A stretch of DNA of 64,000 bases, from NCBI RefSeq assembly GCF_014836415.1, contig NZ_JACSQY010000009.1:87774-151773 (forward strand), given 5' to 3'. Positions within the stretch are counted from its first letter, which is position 1. Every line of letters starts with the position of its first letter. Both the position numbers and the translations under genes were made by a program. This stretch comes from Sporosarcina gallistercoris (GTDB taxonomy: Bacteria > Bacillota > Bacilli > Bacillales_A > Planococcaceae). The notes below the pieces were generated by a model. It ran no database searches. It saw nothing but the letters and a program-made list of their open reading frames with translations, and was not told the origin of the DNA. Positions 9,018-18,041 of the stretch are shown one piece after another.

Positions 9018-10508
9018 CTATTGTTTAATATTCACAAATACACTCTTCACTTCTGTGTAGTTAGCTAAACCGTATTCTCCGCCCATTTCACGGCCGATTC
9101 CCGATTGTTTGTAGCCACCGAATGGCATGGTTTCGATTTCGATGCCGAAGTCATTGATCCAGACAGTGCCCGCCTTTAGTTTTTTTGCTATATAATGTCC
9201 CGTTTTGATGTTCTCTGTCCAGACGCTAGCAGCCAACCCATAAATACTATCATTTGCACGTTGAATCACTTCTTCTACCGTGTCAAAAACAAATACCGAT
9301 AGAACTGGTCCAAAGATTTCTTCACGCGCAATTGTCATGTCGTCTTCTACATCTACGAATATTGTCGGTTGAACGTAGAAACCTGTATCGAACGCTTTGC
9401 TGCCACCTGCGACTAGACGTGCGCCTTCTTCTTTACCTTTCTCGATGAAATCGAGGACGGTCTGCTGCTGTTTCGCTGAAACGAGTGGTCCCATGTCAGT
9501 TTCCGGATCCATTCCAGGTCCTAGTTTCAATGCGTTTGCTCGTTCTACCAATCCATTTACGACTTCCTCATGGAGTGAACGGTGAACGTAGACCCGTGTA
9601 CACGCGCTGCAGTTTTGTCCGTGGTTATACATTGTGCCGTTAAAAGCCCCTTCAATGGCTTCATCCAGATCCGCATCTTCACAAATGATGCTCGGGGATT
9701 TACCGCCAAGTTCCAGCGTGACACTTTTGAGCTGATCTGCTACTTTATGCATGATCCCTTTACCGACAGCTGTCGAACCTGTAAACGCGACTTTATCTAC
9801 GTCTGGATGCGTTACAATCGCATCTCCTGCTAATCTGCCGGCACCGGGTACAACATTGACAACTCCGTCGGGGAATCCCGCATCTTTGAATAACTTCGCT
9901 ACGTATAAAAGCGATAATGGTGTTTCACTTGCAGGTTTGATAACGACTGTACAACCGACCGCAAGTGCGGATCCAAGTTTCCATGCAGCCATAGCTAGTG
10001 GGAAGTTCCAAGGGATGATCTGCCCCACTACACCGACAGCTTCGTGGACCGTGTAATTCAAATAATCATTGGACACGGGGATCGTTTGGCCAACCATTTT
10101 TGTCGCCCAACCTGAATAATATCTGAAATGCTGAACGGTGCCATCTACATCGTCTGCTAGTGCGACTTCGTAAGGTTTACCATTATCCAAAGCTTCCAAT
10201 TGTGCAAGCTCTTCACGGTTTTCTTCCAATAGATCTGCAAACTTATAAATGAGATGGGAGCGCTCTGCCGTTTCCATCTTTGTCCATTCACCTTCATCAA
10301 ACGCTTTTCTCGCGGCTGCTACTGCAACATCGATATCTTCAGGCTGCGCTTCACTGACTTGCGCAATCACTTCTTCCGTCGCCGGATTAATGACATTGAA
10401 TGTTTTCCCGCTAATTGCCGGTCTGTAGTCACCGTCAATATAAAGTCCTTTTACTCCCTGCAGGAATTCTTCAACTTTCGGCTTCAGTTTATAGTCAGTC
10501 ACTTTCAT
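9018..10508 (-). CDS. NAD(P)-dependent aldehyde dehydrogenase, probable 2,5-dioxovalerate (KGSA) dehydrogenase
   Basis: This 496-residue protein has the full aldehyde dehydrogenase fold: oxyanion residue Asn168 in PWNFP, nucleotide-binding FTGSTAVG near 242-249, general base Glu266 in LELGGKSPS, nucleophile Cys300 in HGQNCSAC, and EEIFGPV near the C-terminal third. By sequence alone it resembles the broad betaine-aldehyde/DhaS group. As the last gene of the hydroxyproline operon it is the natural candidate to oxidise 2,5-dioxopentanoate to 2-oxoglutarate, the final pathway step. It follows the DapA-family gene by 20 bp with a GGAGG site. A second aldehyde dehydrogenase at 26.6-28.1 kb looks closer to B. 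subtilis YcbD, so the assignment rests on operon position. Confidence 0.85.
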   Translation of the reverse strand: MKVTDYKLKPKVEEFLQGVKGLYIDGDYRPAISGKTFNVINPATEEVIAQVSEAQPEDIDVAVAAARKAFDEGEWTKMETAERSHLIYKFADLLEENREELAQLEALDNGKPYEVALADDVDGTVQHFRYYSGWATKMVGQTIPVSNDYLNYTVHEAVGVVGQIIPWNFPLAMAAWKLGSALAVGCTVVIKPASETPLSLLYVAKLFKDAGFPDGVVNVVPGAGRLAGDAIVTHPDVDKVAFTGSTAVGKGIMHKVADQLKSVTLELGGKSPSIICEDADLDEAIEGAFNGTMYNHGQNCSACTRVYVHRSLHEEVVNGLVERANALKLGPGMDPETDMGPLVSAKQQQTVLDFIEKGKEEGARLVAGGSKAFDTGFYVQPTIFVDVEDDMTIAREEIFGPVLSVFVFDTVEEVIQRANDSIYGLAASVWTENIKTGHYIAKKLKAGTVWINDFGIEIETMPFGGYKQSGIGREMGGEYGLANYTEVKSVFVNIKQ

Positions 10509-10528
10509 TCCTCATTCGCCTCCTTCTT

Positions 10529-11422
10529 TCAGTTAGTTACGATTTCCAAGCTTTGCAGAAGTTCTTTCAATGTTGCTTCCTCTTCATCGTTCAGTGGAAG
10601 TCTTGGTCTGCGGCAAGGTCCGCCTGCCAGACCCTGGAGATCCATTGCCCTTTTAACTATTTGAACGTATTTCCCTGATCCTTCAAGGAATGCACAAAGT
10701 GGCAGAAGCCTGTCATATAGTGCCCACGCTTCATCCATTTCATTGTTTTGAACGTGATTATACATATCAGTCACAAGACGTGGTGCAATGTTTCCGGACA
10801 CGCAAATCCATCCTGTTGCCCCAACTAGGAATGATTCAATTGCAAGATCCTCGGAACCACAGAATACTTCAATGAACCCTTCACCTTGGCGTGCGATATC
10901 CCGGGTTTTACCGATTCCACCGCTGGATTCCTTGACGTGTGTAATATTTTTCACATCACGGCCCACTTTTAAAATCGTTTCCGTGCTAATGTCGACCCCT
11001 GACGTGAATGGGTTATTGTAAATCATTACTGGAAATTCCACAGATTCCGCAACTGCTTTAAAATGCTCATAGATTTCGTTCTCTTTCGGATGCGCATAGT
11101 ACGAGTTGATGAGCAATGCAGCGTCTGCACTTGCTTTTTCGGCCTGTTGTGTATATTCGATTGCGTCAGCTGTTGTTTCAGCCGCAGTACCGACGATGAG
11201 AGGAATCCGGCCATTCACTTGAGCAACTGCGACTTCAACTGCTTGATAGCGCTCCTCTTTAGATAAACTCACAAACTCACCTGTACTGCCGTTAATTGCA
11301 AGACCTGCAACTCCTGAATCGATGAAGTGTTCAATGTTGTTTTTAAATCCTTCCCAATCGATTTCCTTTTCGTTGACCATTGGTGTAATGAGTACCGGGA
11401 ATACTCCTTCAATTTTTACCAT
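10529..11422 (-). CDS. DapA-family lyase, probable 1-pyrroline-4-hydroxy-2-carboxylate deaminase
   Basis: This 297-residue protein is a dihydrodipicolinate synthase/N-acetylneuraminate lyase family TIM barrel. It shows the substrate-carboxylate loop NGSTGEF (44-50), catalytic Tyr135 in YNNP, and Schiff-base Lys164 in THVKESSGG. In known 4-hydroxyproline pathways a family member deaminates and dehydrates pyrroline-4-hydroxy-2-carboxylate to 2,5-dioxopentanoate. The operon context (epimerase, D-hydroxyproline dehydrogenase, aldehyde dehydrogenase) makes that role far more likely than lysine biosynthesis. The ATG follows AGGAGG closely. The C-terminal segment QGLAGGPCRRPRLPL is typical of the non-DapA members. 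Confidence 0.88.
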   Translation of the reverse strand: MVKIEGVFPVLITPMVNEKEIDWEGFKNNIEHFIDSGVAGLAINGSTGEFVSLSKEERYQAVEVAVAQVNGRIPLIVGTAAETTADAIEYTQQAEKASADAALLINSYYAHPKENEIYEHFKAVAESVEFPVMIYNNPFTSGVDISTETILKVGRDVKNITHVKESSGGIGKTRDIARQGEGFIEVFCGSEDLAIESFLVGATGWICVSGNIAPRLVTDMYNHVQNNEMDEAWALYDRLLPLCAFLEGSGKYVQIVKRAMDLQGLAGGPCRRPRLPLNDEEEATLKELLQSLEIVTN

Positions 11423-11449
11423 TATAAATTCCTCCTAATTTTTGTTTTA

Positions 11450-12913
11450 TTATTTTGAATAACTTCCAACCGGTGTTCGTTGTTCCTTTGTTCTATTTAG
11501 CTCTTCAAGTCCTTCAATATTCTCTGATGACGATTCATCGGGTTCCGTATACCATATAAATTTGTTCGTAAATCCGTAAATGACTGAAATCAGGAGCACC
11601 AGTATGTTGAACCATAGGAACGGTAAATAACTCATTGTCGAGACTCCGAGTGCTGCAGCCATGAATACGCCGCCATCCGACCACGGGACCATCGGAGTCG
11701 TCACTGTTCCGCCCGCCTCGGTGTTTCTGGAAAGTACTCGGCGATCGATATGCTGACGATCATAGTTATCTCCAGTGATTTTACTAGCCGTGATGATGGA
11801 TACATATGCGCCACCGAATAGATTTCCTAGAAAACCAGCAAGAAGAGTAGACACCGTTGTTTTACCAGGATTGTTTGCCCACTTCGCTAAGTAGTTTCCG
11901 ATCGCACGTAAGACACCAATTCTCTCCATCAAACCGCCGACACCCAGTGCAAAGATGATTAGTGCGATGACATCAAGCATGAACACAATTCCACCGCGAT
12001 TCAACAAGTTGTCGATGAAGGCAACGCCTGATTCAATTGTATTACCGGCGTACATAACATTGAATGCCTGTAAAAACGTTGCTCCCTGGAATAAGTAAGC
12101 CCAGATCGTCCCTAAAAATGCCCCGAATAATATAACAGGAATGGACGGCATTTTGAAAGCCAGTAACCCAATAACGACAATCGCCGGAATCAGCATATAC
12201 CAACTAATGCTGAAATACTCATTCAACGAAGCCATCGTGGACGTTGCAGCACTTAAATCACCGTTTCCATTGAAGAAGAATCCAGTTACCAGGAACAATA
12301 CTGCCGCTATCAACCATGCAGGCAGACTAACCGTGAGCATGGATTTGATATGCTCTATCAAGTCCACTTTCGATAGCGAAGCCGTCATCACTGTCGTATC
12401 AGATAAAGGAGATAACTTATCCCCTACGTAACAGCCTGAAATGACTGCGCCTGCAACAAGTGGTAATGGAAATCCGAAACTTGCGCCGATCGCCATCATT
12501 GCAATGCCTGCTGTCCCTGCTGAACCAAAAGAAGTTCCTGTTGCAATCGAAGTTACCGTACAGATGATGAACGCCGCCATTAAAAAGATATTAGGATCAA
12601 TAATCGCAAGGCCATAGTAAATTATGGACGGTACGACCCCCCCAGAGATCCAAGTTCCTATTAAAGCGCCGACGGAAAGCAAGACGAGAACCGCTTCCAG
12701 TCCGTCACTCACACCATTCAAAAGACCTTGCTGCATTTCTTTGTAGTTATAACCGATTTTCAACCCGACCAGAATGATCAAGAACCACGTCGTCAACAGT
12801 GCTAAATGAATTGAAATATCGAACTTGAGAATGAACGTCGTCATAATCAATCCGAAACCGATTAAGACAAATAGTGTTTCGCCTAAACTAGGTAATCTTT
12901 TGTCAGTTTGCAT
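11450..12913 (-). CDS. NhaC-family antiporter, probable substrate transporter of the hydroxyproline operon
   Basis: ATG at 12913 is preceded by AGGGGGGAA and gives 487 residues. An upstream ATG at 12946 sits directly against GGTAGGGG and is less likely. The protein has about eleven to twelve transmembrane segments. Its conserved NhaC-family stretches include SFGSAGTAGIAMMAIGASFG, GCYVGDKLSPLSDTTVMTA and the C-terminal TEAGGTVTTPMVPWSDGG. Family members exchange Na+ for protons or for organic acids such as malate or lactate. In this operon it may import hydroxyproline or export a product; the substrate is inferred, not visible. The gene lies between the racemase-like gene and the deaminase gene. 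Confidence 0.85.
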   Translation of the reverse strand: MQTDKRLPSLGETLFVLIGFGLIMTTFILKFDISIHLALLTTWFLIILVGLKIGYNYKEMQQGLLNGVSDGLEAVLVLLSVGALIGTWISGGVVPSIIYYGLAIIDPNIFLMAAFIICTVTSIATGTSFGSAGTAGIAMMAIGASFGFPLPLVAGAVISGCYVGDKLSPLSDTTVMTASLSKVDLIEHIKSMLTVSLPAWLIAAVLFLVTGFFFNGNGDLSAATSTMASLNEYFSISWYMLIPAIVVIGLLAFKMPSIPVILFGAFLGTIWAYLFQGATFLQAFNVMYAGNTIESGVAFIDNLLNRGGIVFMLDVIALIIFALGVGGLMERIGVLRAIGNYLAKWANNPGKTTVSTLLAGFLGNLFGGAYVSIITASKITGDNYDRQHIDRRVLSRNTEAGGTVTTPMVPWSDGGVFMAAALGVSTMSYLPFLWFNILVLLISVIYGFTNKFIWYTEPDESSSENIEGLEELNRTKEQRTPVGSYSK

Positions 12914-12995
12914 ACCGTTCCCCCCTACTTTCGTTCCCGTGTCCATCCCCTACCATTTCTTCACAATAAATTTAATCCATTTCACTTCATCCTCC

Positions 12996-13916
12996 CTATA
13001 CCAATAAAAACCCCTCCTTCAATGGATCCTCTTGGTCAAAGATGAATTCATGGCTGCCAGTGATAAACGCTTTCGTTTCGATCGAGAATTGAGGCTTGTC
13101 ATTCACGATTCTTTTTCCAATCAGCGAACTTCCGAAAACACTATAATTCTCGATTTCAGATATGCTGGAATCCTTCTGTTCAAATGCTGCTAGAATTGCA
13201 AATGTGCTGTCCACTCCAGGAGAACGCAAGATATAGCCATCTTTTTCAAACGTTACAGATCGAATCTTCCCCGGTGCAGGTGATACGGATTCGACAACGA
13301 CAACTCCAACATATTCAATGTTTTCATTCGCCAATTCTGTTATCCGTTCCAATCCCCATCGATTCAATTCAGCCAGATGCTCCAATTCAATGCCGGGAAT
13401 TGAATCCGGTAGCGCATAGAGCAAGTAGTTACGATCATTGTCAACGCGTATCAATGTGCGGTCCGCATTGGCTTCGATTTCATAACACGACTCGTTTTCA
13501 ATAGTAACGGAAGTAACTTCCTGGTTTTTTATAAGCGCTTTCACCTTATAGATGCCTTTTATGGTTTCCACTCGATAAAGCCCTTCTACAGAAGGAGTCA
13601 AATTCCCTGTCTCAAGCAATGCCGTCACTGTCGCTAGTATCCCTTCATATTTGAAGTTACTCACGCCCTGATGATTGAAAAATAGTAACGAGAAATCGGC
13701 CACTCGAGATGGAACAACAACACATCCATGTATGCCACGATGTCCGCGCGGCTCGTTCAATAACAAATTCTTTTCGTTTGAGAAGTTATTGTTCAGCTCA
13801 TCGTGTTGCGCTTGTATGCCATCTCCACACAACCTGATCGGTGATTGGGTCAATATCCTAAATGCTTCACCTGCTACATGCGTATCTATTGTGCTGTACA
13901 TCTTTTCATAGTTCAT
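12996..13916 (-). CDS. Proline racemase superfamily paralogue lacking both catalytic cysteines
   Basis: This 306-residue protein keeps the racemase scaffold: STIDTHVAGEAFR at 8-20, NEPRGHRGIHGCVVVP at 54-69 and the C-terminal AFITGSHEFIFDQEDPLKEGFLL. Both catalytic motifs are lost. The first, MCGHxTI in relatives, aligns with FKYEGIL (Lys89 at the cysteine position). The second, RSPCGTGT, aligns with RSPGVDST (Gly234 at the cysteine position). It cannot use the two-cysteine racemase mechanism, nor the Cys/Thr dehydratase variant. The frame is intact, with a four-base ATGA overlap with the upstream epimerase gene and a good AGAGGTG site, so it looks maintained rather than decaying. It may be a pseudoenzyme, a regulatory partner or an enzyme with new chemistry. 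Confidence 0.85.
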   Translation of the reverse strand: MNYEKMYSTIDTHVAGEAFRILTQSPIRLCGDGIQAQHDELNNNFSNEKNLLLNEPRGHRGIHGCVVVPSRVADFSLLFFNHQGVSNFKYEGILATVTALLETGNLTPSVEGLYRVETIKGIYKVKALIKNQEVTSVTIENESCYEIEANADRTLIRVDNDRNYLLYALPDSIPGIELEHLAELNRWGLERITELANENIEYVGVVVVESVSPAPGKIRSVTFEKDGYILRSPGVDSTFAILAAFEQKDSSISEIENYSVFGSSLIGKRIVNDKPQFSIETKAFITGSHEFIFDQEDPLKEGFLLV

Positions 13917-14956
13917 GAAGACACCTCTTTCACGGACTCATGTTCCATAGGCGGGATGAGCAGATACCCTTCACGCAGTGGGTCTTTTTCGTTGTAGAAG
14001 TATCGATGATTGCCCATGATCCACGCAGAACCGGTCACTTCTGTAATGACGGCATCCAGCTCTTTCACTTTCGTTTCTTCTAGCACTTTCGCTTTGAATA
14101 ATGTACCGACGATACTTTCATGGACGAATAATTCATCCATTCCAATTTCTTTGTTCTTATACAACGTTGCGAGTTTCGCAGACGTACCCGTGCCGCATGG
14201 GGATCGGTCAATCCCTCCTGGCGGCACAATGACTGTGTTTTTCATATCCGCCTCAGGATGAACGGGATCTGTGTAAAATTCGATATGCGTCAACCCCGCT
14301 ATGAACGGAAACTCCGGATGCACTACTTCCTCAGTTGCATTGATGGCATTCCGGATGTCGATCGCCTGATTAATGATCGTTGTTGCATTGTTTTCTACCA
14401 ATGCCAGATTCAGTTTACGCGCATCGATAATGCCATAGAAATTCCCGCCATACGCAATATCGCATTCCACATGTCCGATTCCTTCAACGTCAATTTCGAC
14501 GGTCTTCAATAGGAAGGCAGGTACATTATTGAACGTCACCTCTTCGGCTTTACCGTTTTTGACCTTGATTTTGACTGCAATCAGACCAGCAGGCGTATCT
14601 ATATTGATATTCGTAAACGGTTCATGGACTTCGATGAGACCTGCTTCAACAAGTGCTGTGCAGAATCCGATTGTGTCATGTCCGCACATCGGCAAATAGC
14701 CGCCTGTTTCAATGTAAATGACACCGACATCGGCATCAGGATGACACGGTTCTGTCCATAACGCTCCTGACATCACTCCATGCCCCCGCGGTTCATTCAT
14801 CAAAAACTTTCGAATCCAGTCATAGTTTTCTTCCATATACAACATCTTTTCCGACATCGTTTTCCCAACTAAAGGAGGCAACCCGCTAATCAGTGTTCGA
14901 GTCGGATTTCCTCCCGTATGTGTATCAATCGTTGTAAACAGTCGCTGATAATTCAT
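13913..14956 (-). CDS. 4-hydroxyproline 2-epimerase (proline racemase superfamily)
   Basis: This 347-residue protein carries both catalytic cysteines: Cys91 in MCGHDTIG and Cys254 in DRSPCGTGT. It also has the substrate loop NEPRGHGVMSGA and the N-terminal TTIDTHTGGNPTR signature. Family members interconvert trans-4-hydroxy-L-proline and cis-4-hydroxy-D-proline by two-base proton transfer. Its place between the FAD dehydrogenase gene (one-base overlap) and the degenerate paralogue (four-base overlap) fits the entry step of hydroxyproline breakdown. A short charged C-terminal tail (EHESVKEVSS) extends beyond the usual end. Proline racemase activity cannot be excluded from sequence, but operon content favours hydroxyproline. 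Confidence 0.9.
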   Translation of the reverse strand: MNYQRLFTTIDTHTGGNPTRTLISGLPPLVGKTMSEKMLYMEENYDWIRKFLMNEPRGHGVMSGALWTEPCHPDADVGVIYIETGGYLPMCGHDTIGFCTALVEAGLIEVHEPFTNINIDTPAGLIAVKIKVKNGKAEEVTFNNVPAFLLKTVEIDVEGIGHVECDIAYGGNFYGIIDARKLNLALVENNATTIINQAIDIRNAINATEEVVHPEFPFIAGLTHIEFYTDPVHPEADMKNTVIVPPGGIDRSPCGTGTSAKLATLYKNKEIGMDELFVHESIVGTLFKAKVLEETKVKELDAVITEVTGSAWIMGNHRYFYNEKDPLREGYLLIPPMEHESVKEVSS

Positions 14957-16134
14957 CAGATTGTCACCCTTTCTTTAAACCGGCTCAGCTGAAGCGGCTC
15001 GATTGGAATGCACGTTTCTTTGTCACTCAGCATTTCCTCAATCAGCTTACCTGTCACAGCCGCAAGACTGATTCCATCCCCTTCATGACCCGCCGCTATG
15101 AAATAGCCTGGTATTTCCTCAACTCGTGAAATGATCGGCAAGTGGTCTTCCGTCCACGGCCGCAATCCCGCATAGGTCCGGATCACTGTCATATCAGCAA
15201 TTTTCGGATAAAACCGGATCGCCCGTTTCGCAATGAGTTTCGTCACTTCTTGATTCACTTTCGTATCGAAGCCACCGAATTCCCGGCTGCTTCCAATTAG
15301 GAAGTTTTGGCTTTCAGTAGGTTCGAAAACAAGAGCGACGCCGTATTTTTCCGTTTCGTCATCTACAATTCGCTCCCCGCCAAATTTCGATATGAGATAC
15401 CCGAACTCCATCACTTTTCTCAAACCTACAGGTTGCTGACGTGAAGCGACAATAAGCTGACCTTTTCTAGGAAGGATCGGAATGTCGAGTCCAACCATAG
15501 CTCCTAGTTTCGGGGCCCATACCCCCCCGGCATTGACTACCTTTTTGGCGGTATACGTTCCATTATCCGTTTCAATCACAAACTGACCTGTTTCATTTTT
15601 TGATACATTTTTCACTTCTGTATTCGTATGTATTTTCGCACCGTTCTTTTCGGCACTATGAAACATGGAATACGTCATCATATATGGATTCACAGTTGAA
15701 TCCGTCTTACATTCCAAGCCACCATACAAGTCATCTGCAAAGTACTTGGATTCATTGCGCAAGTCTTCACGGTCCAGCATTTTAAACTCCAGACCCGCTT
15801 CTTGCTGCTTCTTAACCCACTGATTCGCTGCTTCCATTTCAGCATCGTTTTCACATACTAAGATACTTCCTGGATTACGGTATTCAAAAGACACTTCAAG
15901 TTCTTTGTCCAATTCATGGACAAGCATCTGACTTTTCAAAGACATTTGACTATCAAAACCTGGATCTTTATCGATTGCAAGTATGTTTCCATCACATCTG
16001 GAGGAGGTACCGCTTGCTAACTCTTTCTTTTCAAGGACGGTAATATCAAGACCCGCTTTCGAACCATAATAGGCAATCGATGCCCCAATGATTCCGCCGC
16101 CAATGACGACCACATCTCGATGTTTCATATTCAC
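14956..16134 (-). CDS. D-hydroxyproline dehydrogenase FAD subunit (DAO family, LhpB/HcnC-like)
   Basis: This 392-residue protein begins with a Rossmann FAD site (VVVIGGGIIGASIAYYGS) and has the DAO-family C-terminal motif GLRPWTEDHLPIIS followed by AAGHEGDGISLAAVTGKLI. It would oxidise cis-4-hydroxy-D-proline to pyrroline-4-hydroxy-2-carboxylate, passing electrons through the partner subunits at 18.1-19.9 kb. GTG at 16134 with GGGGGA eight to nine bases upstream is the preferred start; an in-frame ATG follows two codons later. It is the first gene of the minus operon, about 28 bases from the predicted sigma-54 start site. The alternative is a stand-alone glycine/sarcosine oxidase, but the neighbours argue for the multi-subunit complex. 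Confidence 0.9.
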   Translation of the reverse strand: MNMKHRDVVVIGGGIIGASIAYYGSKAGLDITVLEKKELASGTSSRCDGNILAIDKDPGFDSQMSLKSQMLVHELDKELEVSFEYRNPGSILVCENDAEMEAANQWVKKQQEAGLEFKMLDREDLRNESKYFADDLYGGLECKTDSTVNPYMMTYSMFHSAEKNGAKIHTNTEVKNVSKNETGQFVIETDNGTYTAKKVVNAGGVWAPKLGAMVGLDIPILPRKGQLIVASRQQPVGLRKVMEFGYLISKFGGERIVDDETEKYGVALVFEPTESQNFLIGSSREFGGFDTKVNQEVTKLIAKRAIRFYPKIADMTVIRTYAGLRPWTEDHLPIISRVEEIPGYFIAAGHEGDGISLAAVTGKLIEEMLSDKETCIPIEPLQLSRFKERVTI

Positions 16135-16171
16135 TACATTTATCCCCCTTTCGCTCGCTTGTTTATATCTA

Positions 16172-16189
16172 TTGCAAGTTGCATGCCAA
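16172..16189 (-). promoter_or_regulatory. Sigma-54 promoter of the minus-strand hydroxyproline operon
   Basis: On the minus strand this reads TTGGCATGCAACTTGCAA, with ten bases between GG and GC. This is a near-perfect -24/-12 element. Predicted initiation is near 16162, giving a leader of about 28 nt before the GTG of the dehydrogenase gene. The sigma-54 activator gene is divergent next to it. Confidence 0.85.
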
Positions 16190-16221
16190 AATTGAAATCC
16201 CTAGCATATTATCAATCTCTA

Positions 16222-16249
16222 TTGAAAATTCTAATAACTAGTGTAAAAT
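16222..16249 (+). promoter_or_regulatory. Sigma-A type promoter for the sigma-54 activator gene
   Basis: TTGAAA (16222-16227) and TAAAAT (16244-16249) are spaced 16 bp apart and lie 45 bp before the activator ATG. Each hexamer has five of six consensus bases. The promoter lies upstream of the divergent -24 element, where activator-binding sites would also be expected. Confidence 0.5.
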
Positions 16250-16294
16250 TATTTATACGTTTAAAATATTTTGACACTTGAGGTGTGTAATCTT

Positions 16295-18031
16295 ATGAAA
16301 CTTTCACAAAAACTACTCAGCAGACTAGTGAATACAGATTTTGTCATCATTGAATCAGGGGTACCCAAGAAGAAGTTATTAGAACGAGTTGCGAAAGAAA
16401 TGCCCAAGAACGTATTTCGGAATACAGATGCGGGACCACAATGGGTAAAAATCGGTGATTCCTCAGACGAAGTTTCCTTTGTCCCTTGCAAGACACTGTC
16501 GGTAAACAGTACTATTGAAGATTTCCACGAGATACTTAGAACTGATGATATCGCCCTTATTTTGAATACTTCCAATGAGTACGCAGGTTTCCTGACGTAC
16601 GAAGTATTTTCTAAACACTTATTCACGGAATACCAACGAGCACAAGCCTATTTGAAAACTATATTAGATACGATTGACGAATCCTGCACAGTCATTGACC
16701 AAGATGCGAATGTGATCTATTGGACAAAAGGCGCTGAAGAGATATTTTCTGTAAAAGAAAAAGACATCATCGGTCAGCCCATTACCAACTTCTTCAGTCC
16801 CGAAAGGTTGGAAATATTGAATGCGCTAAAAGATGGCAAGTCCGTTCACCATAGACAGCATCATGCCCGTCAAGATCTCGTCGTCATGATCAATTCCAAA
16901 CCTGTCTATTTGAACGAAGAAATCATCGGCGCAGTCGTTTCCGAAACAGATATTACGAGTCAGATTCTATTAAATAACGAACTTTACAATACATCTGAAA
17001 AACTCTTCATCCTGGAAGAAGAAGTTAGAAAGACGTCCCCTTCGGTGAATCCATTTTCATATATAAAAGGAAACAGTCCTGCCATTAAACAAACATTGGA
17101 GATTGCCCGCAAAGCAGCCACTTCAGATGCAGCTGTTCTCATTTACGGCGAAAGCGGCGTAGGAAAAGAATTGTTTGCTAAAGCGATCCATAACTTACGG
17201 GAGCCTGAAAGTTCGCCATTCGTTGCGATAAACTGCGGGGCGATTCCGAGCGGATTATTTGAAAGTGAAATCTTCGGATACGAAAAAGGAGCGTTCTCAG
17301 GAGCTAATCAGAAAGGGAAAAAAGGAAAAGTGGAACTTGCGAAGAACGGTACTCTGTTCTTAGATGAAATCGGAGAAATGCCTCTGGAGATGCAGGTGAA
17401 AATCCTCAGGCTTCTACAAGAGAAAAAGTTTTATACAGTCGGGGGTACAAAAGAGATTGAAGTGGATTTCCGAGTCGTTGCGGCAACCAATCGTGATTTG
17501 AAGGAATTGATAAAGGAAGGGAAATTCAGAGAAGATCTCTACTACCGGTTAAATGTCGTCAACTTCAAAGTTCCTCCGCTGCGAGAACGGCCTGAAGATA
17601 TCATTGAGCTGACGCACTACTTCCTGTACGAATTATCCGTGAAGTATAATCGGCCAATCCATGGAATTTCGCAAGCTGTCATGCAGGCATTGCTACAACA
17701 TGCATGGCCAGGCAACATTCGTGAACTGAAGAATGCCATCGAGCGACTCGTTGCGTTTTCAGAGAACGGGGAAATTCGTGTCGATGATCTCCCGAGCGAA
17801 ATGGAGAGGATTCCACAGTCCACTGCAACTGAACAGATTGTCCTCACCTCCTGCCAGTCGAGTCCTACTGAAAAGCTTTCACTGCAAGAACAATTACAAT
17901 TCTATGAAAAAGACATCATCTTAAAGGAACTAAGTAAAGTCAATGGCAACAAACTTCTTTGCGCCAAAAACTTAGAAATCACGAGAGCCACTCTCTATAA
18001 TCGTATGAATAAGTTAGGGATCCACTTATAG
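16295..18031 (+). CDS. Sigma-54-dependent transcriptional activator with PAS domain
   Basis: ATG at 16295 follows GAGGTG and gives 578 residues. A TTG at 16271 lacks a site. Domains in order: an unassigned N-terminal region of about 110 residues; a PAS domain (about 115-230, with ILDTIDESCTVIDQDANVIYWTKGAEEIF); an AAA+ sigma-54 interaction domain with Walker A GESGVGKE, loop GAFSGA in place of the usual GAFTGA, Walker B TLFLDEIGEM and arginine-rich FREDLYYRLNV; and a Fis-type helix-turn-helix at the C terminus (NLEITRATLYNRMNKLGI). It lies between two divergent -24/-12 operons that encode one pathway, so it probably activates both, perhaps sensing hydroxyproline or a pathway intermediate through its N-terminal or PAS region. 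Confidence 0.93.
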   Translation: MKLSQKLLSRLVNTDFVIIESGVPKKKLLERVAKEMPKNVFRNTDAGPQWVKIGDSSDEVSFVPCKTLSVNSTIEDFHEILRTDDIALILNTSNEYAGFLTYEVFSKHLFTEYQRAQAYLKTILDTIDESCTVIDQDANVIYWTKGAEEIFSVKEKDIIGQPITNFFSPERLEILNALKDGKSVHHRQHHARQDLVVMINSKPVYLNEEIIGAVVSETDITSQILLNNELYNTSEKLFILEEEVRKTSPSVNPFSYIKGNSPAIKQTLEIARKAATSDAAVLIYGESGVGKELFAKAIHNLREPESSPFVAINCGAIPSGLFESEIFGYEKGAFSGANQKGKKGKVELAKNGTLFLDEIGEMPLEMQVKILRLLQEKKFYTVGGTKEIEVDFRVVAATNRDLKELIKEGKFREDLYYRLNVVNFKVPPLRERPEDIIELTHYFLYELSVKYNRPIHGISQAVMQALLQHAWPGNIRELKNAIERLVAFSENGEIRVDDLPSEMERIPQSTATEQIVLTSCQSSPTEKLSLQEQLQFYEKDIILKELSKVNGNKLLCAKNLEITRATLYNRMNKLGIHL

Positions 18032-18041
18032 AATCCAAAAC

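Noticed and set aside
10529..11422. dapA for lysine biosynthesis
   Set aside because: The operon contains a complete hydroxyproline pathway and no lysine genes, so the deaminase role is more economical.
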